Assembly (NCBI GenBank): GCA_949130485.1
Contig: OX422197.1
Span: 566,001-630,000 of the forward strand
Direction: 5' to 3'
DNA from: Agelas oroides
Lineage: Eukaryota; Porifera; Demospongiae; Agelasida; Agelasidae
Length of the DNA: 64,000 nucleotides
Translations under genes and position numbers: made by a program
Shown: positions 55,935 to 64,000 of the stretch, in pieces
Position numbering within the stretch: the first letter of the stretch is position 1
Layout of the letters: the number at the start of each line of letters is the position of its first letter
The notes under the pieces: generated by a model
What the model saw: the letters and a program-made list of their open reading frames with translations, nothing else
The model's database searches: none
Told to the model about the DNA's origin: nothing

Positions 55935-57672
55935 GGGGGGAGGGGGGGGGGGGGGATCATGGGAAGAAGCAACGTATTGACCATGTTTGTCTTTTGGTAC
56001 CTCTTCTTACCTCCCAACTTGAGTCGGCTGCATTACTGTTCCCTACGGTGAGGAGATGCAACTAACTGCACAGGCTACAGTATAACTAGATGGAGATGCA
56101 AGAGGCATCAGAACCCCCCCCCCCCCCCCCTTCGATTTTCCTAGCCCCCAATTTGGAACTACGAGCGTGTTTGTGTTAGGCTCACCAGACTGCTTGACTC
56201 TTCTGACCCGGCGTTGAGCCACGCATCCAACGACGGGGGCAGTGCAAATGGGTCCTCACTGACTGGGGCTGGAGGTGGCTCATCTCCACCTGCCTTCTCC
56301 TTCTCCTTGTGTCTGCTTTTCTTTGATCCCTTCCTCTTCTCCCTCCGCCGCTCACCGGTGGGGGTGGTCGGTGAATCTTTCTTGGTGGCACTTATGGGGG
56401 TGGTGGGTGACTCTTTCTTAACACCAGGACTCTTTGGCTTACCCTTCGCGTCTCCTATGGAGGACAAGTAATCAAAATCCAGTAGTAGCCCCTTTGATGG
56501 CTTCTGTGCTGCTGGAGTGCTTGTGGTGAAAACATCACCGTCTGGTTTACTCTTGGGAGTAGCTTTCCTTTGTGGCTGTGATGGCAACTCTTCGTCTTCT
56601 TCCTCACTCTCCGTCAACACAACTTCTTTTGCTGATTTCAGTTTCACTGGTGGAGTCTTGGGTTTCACTGGTGGTGTTGCTATGGCAACAGAGGTGGGCG
56701 AGGCAGGTTCTTCCTCACTAGAGAAGTCCTCGTCCATAGCTACCTGTGGGTTTTTGACATCTTCTTCACTGTGTGTGGTGAGTGTGCATGTGGTGAGTGT
56801 GTGCATAGGGTGGAGTGAGTGAATTAGGACGACGTAAAATGCCGTTTACTATGTACCAGCTTCACACATTTACCTTTCATCCTCCTCCTCTTCCTCCTCC
56901 TCTTTGCCACTCCCCTCCTCACCAAAGAAGTTGGTGTCCACCTCTCCCTCCGGCACAAAGTCATCAACATTAGAGGTTGTAACAGGCCGCCTCGGTTGCT
57001 TAGTAACTGAAACCAACAGGTAGAAAACAAGACATCAATCAATTAGTCAATTTCTTGGATAAAATATCCCTTCACACAACTGTTGTAACATCATAAAAAT
57101 TCCTTTTTCCTGAGCGCCAGTTTTGGGTTGCTTACAGCATACCCTTCCTCAACGTATGTCTAAACTGTACTGGAGTCAGGAAAGGCCTGGGAACAATGTC
57201 AATGTACACACCTGTTGGACTGGGTTGTTCCTTTTTGCTTTCCTCCTTGTGTTTTGAGCGGAAACCTACAAAACGTGAGGTCAGTCTGGAGGTGAATGAC
57301 TCTGAGCGTTCAGTCCGGGGAGACTCGGCAGTGGACCTAGGTGAGCGTGGAGAGGAGCTACCATCCGGAGCATTCATTTTCAGGGGAGACTCTGATGCAG
57401 TGGAAGAGGGAGGTGGAGAGGAAAGAGGGATGGAGGAGAAAGGAGGAAGGAGAGAGGAAGGAAAGAGGAGGAACAAGAGGGAAGAGGAGGAAGGAGAGAG
57501 GAGGAAGGAGAGAAAAAAATGGTAGACTTGACAACAGCTACAAGCCGAGCCACGAGCTTACTTGGGCTTTCATCCCCAGCAGCTTCTGCTGCAGCTGCCT
57601 GTTCCTGAGCCTTTCTTTTCTTCTCCTCAGAAATCTTCTGGAGTTTTTCCAGGAAGCTGAGAGAATGCATGT

Positions 57673-57709
<37 letters not shown>

Positions 57710-60466
57710 GGGGGGGGCATCAGTGAGCTAGAGAGGAAGGAGTGTGCCAACTGTATCCCACCCCCCCCCCCCCTTCCCACACACACACCACACTCACAGG
57801 TCATAATTCTGGTCTTCAGTCTGTACTGCAGCGTTCAGTTCCTCACTGGCTGCTAACATCTGCTCTCTGTTCACCTTCAACTGGTGCAGGAGGGTCTCTT
57901 GCTGTGTGTGTGTGTGGAATTGTCATATCATCCTCCCTCCCTCCTTTCCTCCCTCTCTCTCTCTCTCATACCTGCAACTGAAGGAATGGTATGCTGAGGA
58001 ACTTGTGCAGGTGCATGAGCCCAAAACCGTCCTTCATGGAGGCCTCAGCATACCTCACCTCTGCTGCACCCTCTGGCCTGCACAGTGGGACAGAGGAACA
58101 AGATCAAAGGTGGTGAGGGAGGGGGGGTATACCAATCACAAAGCTGTAGAGGATCACCTGTCAAGGTGTTCAACAAAACTGCGACACTCGTCCTTGGTCA
58201 TTACTCGGTGTTCTCTCATGTCGCTGAAACTACCCTGGGGGTGACAAGAACACATGCACACATGCACACACATGAACACACACACACATGCACACATGCA
58301 CACATATGCACACACATGCACACACATGCACACACATGCACACACATGCACACACATGCACACACACACACATTGACAAAGCTGAGGTGGAAAGGCCATA
58401 TGGTAACGAGGCACGTGGCAGGGGTTCTACTTACCAACACCATTATTGGGATGTGCAGAGGCACTCTGGGTAGCTCCTTCTCAATATACTTCCAAGTCCT
58501 GCAGGATCGTGCACAAGCAGATAATACACTGTGCTATACTATACTCACCAGTATACTAATACACATCACTAGTATACTAATACACGTCACTAGTATACTA
58601 ATAAAAATCACTAGTATACTAATACACGTCACCAGTATACTAGTACACGTCACCAGTATACTAGTACACGTCACCAGTATACTAGTACACGTCACCAGTA
58701 TACTAATACACATCACCAGTATACTAATACACATCACCAGTATACTAATACACATCACCAGTATACTAATACACCACCAGTATACTAGTACACATCACCA
58801 GTATACTAATACACGTCACCAGTATACTAGTACACATCACCAGTATACTAATACACGTCACCAGTATACTAGTACACATCACCAGTATACTAATACACGT
58901 CACCAGTATACTAATACACTTCACCAGTATACTAATACACCACCAGTATACTAGTACACGTCACCAGTATACTAATACACGTCACCAGTATACTAGTACA
59001 CGTCACCAGTATACTAATACACTTCACCAGTATACTAATACACGTCACCAGTATACTAGTACACATCACCAGTATACTAATACACGTCACCAGTATACTA
59101 GTACACATCACCAGTATACTAATACACGTCACCAGTATACTAGTACACATCACCAGTATACTAATACACGTCACCAGTATACTAGTACACATCACCAGTA
59201 TACTAATACACGTCACCAGTATACTAATACACATCACCAGTATACTAATACACGTCACCAGTATACTAATACACATCAATATGCTTACCACTGTTTGGTT
59301 ATATCAAACATGAACACGACACCGTGCGCTCCTTTGTAGACATCCAGAAAATCTGCATCCAATGGAATGTCAGATGTTTCCTGAGGTAGAAATCAACATC
59401 ATTAGCTCTTTATAGCAATAGCCTTTTGTTCCAGTCCTCATTCCCATGCCACCCAGCCTCATTCCCATGCCACTCTAGTCTCATTCCCACACCACTTATC
59501 CTCATTTCCATGCCACCTAGCCTCATTCCCATGTCATCCTAGCCCCGTTCCCATGCCACTCTAGCATCATTCTAGGACGGAGTGAATGTATGAACAGGAG
59601 GAGCTCTCCCTCACCTGCTTCTCTGCGGGGTTATTGAAGAGTTTGAGCATACCCTTGCTCTCCTTCCTCTGTACCCTCCCTTTGTCCACCACATCCCATA
59701 CCTCCACTTTCACTGTGTCGTTGGTGACTGGGGGGGGGGGGGGGGGGGGGGGGGGGATACATCTAGCATGCTACGTGTCTATCTTTTTCAAGCTGTTTTA
59801 GATAATCCTGTAAAGTATTTAGCAATGCCATTTCATGTGAATTGTCTCAACAGGCTCACGTTGTTACGGAATACCGGATGGTGGGAAGGCTGAAGCTCCA
59901 CCATACAAGCTCACCTTTGTAACTCCAGAGAATGCTTGTGATCTGAAAAAGGTAGGATACAACAGAGTGATTGCTGACAAGTTTGTCCATAGCATTTGGG
60001 TGGAAAACGATAGACCACCTACCTGTATTTCACTAGTGGGGATGTATGCCTCTGAGAAGTTCTTTCCCTCCATGCGATAGAAGAGGCAGGTTTTTCCTGT
60101 GTTCCTGTCACCACGAACCACAATCTTCACTGGAGGTTAAGACAAACAGTCTTCTATGTTGTTTTCTCTATAATACAGTCACTAAAGAGGCCATATACAT
60201 TGCATATTAATGTGCACATTAATTTTGTACTGTTAATATTATTTTTCCACGCTCCTTGTTTACATTTCATACTCCCTTCTTTTAATTCCTAAACACTGAT
60301 AAATTTACAGCTCCAAAAGTGTAATTAATAGGCAATTTGCACAAATTATTTTAGGCTACCTACTATTGTACTGGATGCCTTTGGAGAACTTCTTCTGTAG
60401 ACTTTCGTCCATGGACTGTATGCTGGCCGTGGTGGGCACAGCGTGTCGCCCCGGTTCGTTCCCCAT
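55684..60466 (-). CDS. RABL6: RABL6, Rab-like GTP-binding protein 6
   Basis: Fifteen exons (60466-60364, 60129-60023, 59942-59915, 59727-59615, 59380-59289, 58498-58435, 58234-58158, 58077-57972, 57901-57798, 57656-57562, 57391-57212, 57006-56874, 56768-56186, 56042-56011 and 55888-55684) encode 673 residues (human 729). The G domain has [19 protein letters not shown] (P-loop GDRNTGKT), [22 protein letters not shown] (where Rabs have DTAGQ), FMFDITKQW and [11 protein letters not shown]. Beyond it lie SVQQETEDQNY-like TEDQNYDL, a Ser/Pro-rich region, [17 protein letters not shown], a long acidic/Lys-rich segment, [16 protein letters not shown], and a His/Lys/Arg-rich tail ending GNYDLI. In humans it is an oncogenic GTP-binding protein of nucleus and cytoplasm. 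Intron 5 is nearly all minisatellite. Phases agree throughout. Confidence 0.94.
55891..55958. repeat. (GT)n then G-rich run
   Basis: A GT run of about 40 bp is followed by a G-rich stretch. On the minus strand the CACACAG end serves as the acceptor of the last RABL6 exon. Confidence 0.93.
57673..57780. repeat. GT microsatellite and C run
   Basis: A GT run near 57673-57706 is followed by G and C homopolymers around 57709 and 57760-57775, within the RABL6 intron between exons 9 and 10. Confidence 0.88.
58250..58372. repeat. (ACACATGC)n microsatellite
   Basis: ACACATGC octamers and variants repeat about fourteen times in the RABL6 intron between exons 6 and 7. Confidence 0.93.
58545..59280. 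repeat. Large 21-bp minisatellite, ~35 copies
   Basis: About 735 bp of a 21-bp unit (CACCAGTATACTAATACACR type) show alternating variants: ACTAATA or ACTAGTA, and ACACGTC, ACACATC or ACTTC. Two units are 3 bp shorter. It fills RABL6 intron 5 right up to the donor of exon 59380-59289. Frames through it are spurious. Confidence 0.97.
59434..59575. repeat. Tandem CCTCATTCCCATGCCAC repeats
   Basis: Six or seven units of about 22 bp, each with a CTCATTCCCATGCCA-like core, lie in the RABL6 intron before exon 59380. The core resembles the end of the dispersed foldback family without its inverted partner. Confidence 0.85.
59728..59756. repeat. (G)n homopolymer
   Basis: A G run of about 29 bp forms, on the minus strand, the polypyrimidine tract directly before the acceptor of RABL6 exon 59727-59615. 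Confidence 0.95.
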
Positions 60467-60789
60467 CCTCGCAGGCTAGCTCTTCAGTACAGTGTGTACT
60501 GTGTATCATGTGACGAGGGCTTTAAATAGAAAAACCACTGTCTGTCTGTCATTCTACAACACCACGTCTGGTGAGCAGTATTCTGCTAACGTGTTCGTGC
60601 AGTCAAGGATACATTACCGGTTTAAACTCTTGGTGCACAATGTCGTTGGTGGTCTAGTAGTTGAAGTACTGGACTGTATGTGGACCATGGCCACGTGAGC
60701 AGCTGAGGTTTGTTTTCTTCCAGGTTCCACTCAGCTCCACCTCCAAGTTATTTGGAAGGAGGTTTTGTGGAGCACAGCCAACCCTCACC
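60467..60789. promoter_or_regulatory. Divergent promoter region, RABL6 / small membrane protein gene
   Basis: These 323 bp separate starts at 60466 (minus) and 60790 (plus). GGGCTTTAAATAGAAA near 60520 resembles the GCTTTAAATAGAA stretch upstream of ATP13A1. An AG at about 60721 could be an acceptor if the plus-strand gene has a non-coding first exon. Confidence 0.45.
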
Positions 60790-61504
60790 ATGAGTGAGCC
60801 GGAGCCACAGACACCCCAGGGGCATGTGAGGCCGGAGGGAAGAGGAGGGAAGGTACGGGTACCTGAACGGCTTTTTCGTGAGATGATGAAACCCCTCGTG
60901 TTTGGGAACAGGCAGAAGCAGTTCACGTTCTTCACCGCCATTGCTTCTGCAGGTGATAATTATTGTTATGGACTTGTGACACTAATATACTAGTCTTGCC
61001 AGCCAGACTCAACTAATAGTGCGGATCACTTTCATGGGTCTGGCGATACGTGATAGGCTTTCGTGTGCAACCCTTCCTTCCCTGTGTGTGATGCTAAAGC
61101 AATTCACACTGCATGGGATTGGTTGGGTGTGGCTTGTGAGGCATACCCATATGTTGCTAGTGTACTGGGAATGAGACTATGGTTTGTACCAACAAAACTC
61201 TTTTCTTGTCTTTCTGCAGTGGTGACGTATTACATGGTGTTTGAGCATGATTTTGGGCCCAACAGACATGTGTTTACATGGGTGCGTCCTGTAAACACCA
61301 CCAGATATTTTCATGTCTACTGGTAAATTGACTGCTGTCTCTTTTCATTCTGTCTAGTTGCGTGAACTGAAGGAATGCAAGAAACGAGAGTTTTTTTCTA
61401 TCGACCCCGATGACCATGAACTGCAGAGAGTACGACAGAGAGCCATGGCAAAGAAAACTGATCCAACAGAACTAGATGTACAACAGCATGCTGCCAGTAG
61501 ATAG
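60790..61504 (+). CDS. Small single-pass membrane protein, unrecognised
   Basis: Three exons (60790-60952, 61220-61281 and 61358-61504) join in phase to encode 123 residues. I do not recognise the family. The N-terminal 30 residues are Pro/Gly/Arg-rich. RVPERLFREMMKPLVFGNRQ leads into one hydrophobic segment (FTFFTAIASAVVTYYMVF, about residues 45-62), then EHDFGPNRHVFTW and a charged C-terminal helix (LRELKECKKREFF, RVRQRAMAKK). Basic residues before the membrane segment and a charged helix after it are typical of small mitochondrial inner-membrane or ER proteins; that placement is inference. An AATAAA lies 30 nt after the stop, supporting a real transcript. Confidence 0.75.
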
Positions 61505-61533
61505 CATCCTCAGTGTTTATGATGATTCTTCCA

Positions 61534-61539
61534 AATAAA
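61534..61539 (+). terminator. Polyadenylation signal of small membrane protein gene
   Basis: A canonical AATAAA begins 30 nt after the stop codon at 61502-61504. Confidence 0.55.
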
Positions 61540-61570
61540 CGTACATAAAAGAAATTTTGTAAACCTTGAC

Positions 61571-61613
61571 TGGTCTCGTTCCCAGGCGATAATTTTTAGT
61601 CTGGGAACGAGGC
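61571..61613. repeat. Foldback element, CTCGTTCCCAG family
   Basis: GTCTCGTTCCCAGGC and CTGGGAACGAGGC face each other around a loop of about 15 bp, between the small membrane protein gene and DUSP12. Confidence 0.87.
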
Positions 61614-61659
61614 ATTACCTGCGGTGCAGTGCTGCTGATTTTGCATGCTGCAAGCATAG

Positions 61660-63890
61660 ATGCTTCAAGTTCGTCCTGGGTTGCTGCTGGGCAGTAGGGG
61701 GGATGCTCTCGCCGTCCTCTCCCGTGTCCCTAGCATAACTAAGCAGCACACTGTCACCCATGTTCTGACACTTGCAAATGAACCACTGGAGGTGGAGGAT
61801 GAAAGGGTGGATGGGGAGGAGGGGGATAGTGGTGATGGTGATGGCAAGAGTGGTGAAAACTGCAAAGGGATTGGTGGAAACAAAAGAAGGCGTGGTCCTC
61901 CCATTAAGACCATGTTTGTGAAAGTTGCTGATATGCCTGGTAGTGATCTGCTGCACAGTTTTGAGCCGTGCATTCAGTTTATCAAGGAGGGGATGGAGCA
62001 AGGGACGGTGCTAGTTCATTGGTATGTATTAGTCTCACATACGTAGCTGGACTCTCCCTTTCTGGTGTGAGTCTGCAAGACTACACAAGAATAATCATGT
62101 GGCTATCAATACCCATTGCACGACTCTCACATGACTATCACATGACTGTCACATGACTCACTTTGTGCTACCCTTTCATCAGAGGAGGTAGGACAAGCTT
62201 TGTACTTAACTACATTCCTGAGTCGATCTAAAAAAGGATCAGCTTCTGTTTTAATATCATGTTCTTTGCAAACTTCATTTGACCAACTCGATATTTTGTG
62301 CACGACTTTGTCCTCTGCTCTTTCTAGTCAGTCCTCTCCAGCCGGATATGATCACAGAAAACCCGGCTGGACAGGAGGACTGACTCTTTCATGATGGCCT
62401 CATCTACGATCTGTGCAGTGAGTATGGTATATCACGGAGTGTGACCATGGTTCTGGCCTACTTGATGTGGTCCGAGGGCCTCCCTCTCAAAACCTTATTT
62501 CAAGACCTGAAGACCCGAAAACCAGAAATTAGGTGAGTAATGGAGTCTACACTGTGTCTGTATCTAGTGTCGTTAGCAGGCCTTCCCTGCCTCCAGTTTT
62601 TGATTGCTTGTAGTCAAGAACTGGACGTGGGGAAGGCCTGCTGTATCTCAGTTGATCCTTGGTGATGTTCCTTCTTGTGAGCTGGAATGTTTGGTTGTTC
62701 CTCAGGCCTAATGGTGGCTTCATGGATCAGTTGGGACTGTGGGAGGCAATGCGGTGTCGCATTGACCAGAATAACAAGTCGTACAGGACATACCGGCTGA
62801 AGCACATGGCACAGGAAGTTCAAGGTTCGTGCAACACCTAGTGCCTTGTTACCAGCCTCCTGCTCAGCTGCTTGCAGTGTGCTCAAGTGATGGAGCTGGG
62901 TGGGTGCCTGGGAATGAGGCTAACCACGTTTTCGACCAGATGAAGCTTGCTTGGTGTGATTTCCAGATGCAGGTTATGTTGAAAACATGGCTGCCACTAT
63001 GGCTCCGGATCCCTTTACCAAGCAGCTGGATTCAACCGCCTACTTCAGATGCAGAAAGTGCAGGTAGGGAACTAGTCTTCTCTTCTTCCTCCTCCTTCTC
63101 CTTTTCTCTTCTTAATTCTTCCTCTTCCCCCTCCTTTTCTCTTCTTCCTCCCCCTCTTCCTCCTTCTTTTTTTTTCCTCTTCCCCCTCCTTTTCTCTTCT
63201 TCCTCCCTCTCCTTCTCTCTCCTTTTCTCTTCTTCCTCTCCTCTCCTTCTCTCTCCTTCTTTCTCTGAAACGAGGTTACCCTCCATGGATGCCAATTCCA
63301 ATTTACTGCCACGTTTCTGTATTTTGGTTTTCAGACGGTTGCTGTTTACAGATGAGAGCCTTCTTCCTCATGAATTGGGACAGTGGCAGGCAGCATTCAG
63401 GCGACATAAACACTCTCTGCCAAGGGAGGACAGTTCCACTTATAGAAGTGAGAAACCTTTCAGTGGTGGTGAGGGTGAGGGAGGTGAGGGAGGTGAGGGG
63501 GTGGAGCAGAGGGGCAGCCAGGATGATGAGAAGGGAAGTGAAGGGGTGGAGCTGAGGAGTGGTGCTGAAGGTGAGAAGAGTAACGTCGACGCTTCTCTGA
63601 GGATCCTCTCACAAGAGAACATTGGTAGCAGTGGTTCCTCCTCATCTGTTGCTAACAAACACATTTCAAGTGAACCTAGCAACCAAGTTACAGCTGCTGA
63701 AGGGACAGTGAAAGGAGTTTCTCCTACCTCTCCTCCCCCCCTCACCCCAGACGAGCTGGCGAGGGTGAGAGCTCAGGTGGCCTCCCTTACTACACACTCC
63801 TCCCCCCTCACACCCCACACCTGTAGCTCCTACTTCATTGAGCCAGTTGAGTGGATGGAGCCAACCCTCCTGGGACACGTGGAGGGGAAG
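61660..63890 (+). CDS. DUSP12: Dual-specificity phosphatase 12 (3' end outside window)
   Basis: Five exons (61660-62021, 62419-62532, 62706-62824, 62967-63063 and 63335-63890) encode 416 residues; the last ends in a GTGAGA donor, so the gene continues right. It opens MLQVRPGLLLGS like the human protein. The phosphatase signature is split by intron 1: VLVH, then CEYGISRSVTMVLAY, giving HCX5R with nucleophile Cys-121 and Arg-127. FRCRKCRRLLFTDESLLPHE begins the zinc-binding region, and TCSSYFIEPVEWMEPTLLG matches the human C-terminal domain; the last Cys-rich part is outside the window. The family dephosphorylates protein tyrosine/serine and its zinc domain supports ribosome-biogenesis roles. 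Compared with human, there are acidic Gly/Asp insertions near residues 47-70 and a Glu/Gly/Ser-rich insertion of over 120 residues between the two zinc-binding parts. Confidence 0.92.
62574..62642. repeat. Foldback element with CAGGCCTTCCC ends
   Basis: GCAGGCCTTCCCTGCCTCCAG is inverted as CTGGACGTGGGGAAGGCCTGC around a TTTTTGATTGC loop. It lies in DUSP12 intron 2. Related ends occur near 18507-18560. Confidence 0.8.
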
Positions 63891-64000
63891 GTGAGAGCCT
63901 GTTAACTACTCTGAGTTGACAAATTTGGCACCATGAATGTAAACACATGTCTGTTGGGTCTAAACTAGCACTTCTTGTCTTGATGATGGGATACTGCCAT

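Noticed and set aside
58085-59291. Repetitive open frames rich in Ile/Thr/Ser
   Set aside because: They are translations of the RABL6 intron minisatellite and ACACATGC repeats.
63032-63312. Minus-strand Glu/Arg/Lys-rich open frames
   Set aside because: They are the complement of a polypyrimidine tract in DUSP12 intron 4.

Overview
The window is nuclear DNA from an animal. Its genes are intron-rich but compact: most introns are about 60-500 bp with GT-AG ends. The proteins are close in length and motif order to human orthologues, and one gene carries death-effector-like domains, a metazoan hallmark. Intergenic gaps are often only 140-330 bp, and (GT)n/(AC)n microsatellites, minisatellites and short foldback repeats are abundant. 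The compact layout fits an invertebrate or early-branching animal such as a sponge, but I cannot name the species. Exon chains were built by hand from splice sites, reading phase and remembered family motifs. Every chain that is complete within the window closes in frame from start to stop, except that the 5' end of one PARP gene is only a candidate.

Layout, left to right: dynamin (minus, 3' end off the left edge); CDC73/parafibromin (minus, 19 exons, with a nested tRNA-Lys); an intronless tandem death-effector-like gene with a long disordered nuclear-type tail (plus); a C6orf136/DUF2358-like gene (minus); intronless DHX40 (plus); ATP13A1, a P5A ATPase (plus, 27 exons); a head-to-tail pair of PARP paralogues (minus), one with two MABP domains before the catalytic domain and one with about eight ubiquitin-binding-like motifs before it; DOLPP1 (minus); an unrecognised Ser/Thr-rich gene (plus); intronless TAF13 (minus); a CDK5RAP2/centrosomin-type coiled-coil gene (plus, 37 exons); GCLM (plus); RABL6 (minus, 15 exons); a small single-pass membrane protein gene (plus); and DUSP12 (plus, 3' end off the right edge).

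Five gene pairs are divergent, with only 137-323 bp between start codons: CDC73/DED gene, C6orf136-like/DHX40, DOLPP1/unknown, TAF13/CDK5RAP2-like and RABL6/small membrane protein. Bidirectional promoters are therefore likely. Apart from the PARP pair the genes are unrelated housekeeping loci; this is a gene-dense chromosomal stretch and not a functional cluster.

The most novel content is the PARP pair. A duplicated block of MABP exons, a domain known from ESCRT-I MVB12 and DENND4 proteins, is fused to an ADP-ribosyltransferase. The neighbouring paralogue carries an array of MIU/UIM-like motifs instead. Both have Thr in place of the usual Gly after the catalytic His, and both keep a GC-AG intron at the same codon. 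Also notable are a 110-bp near-perfect palindrome, several kinds of foldback element, and a His at a normally invariant Asp of the ATP13A1 hinge motif.
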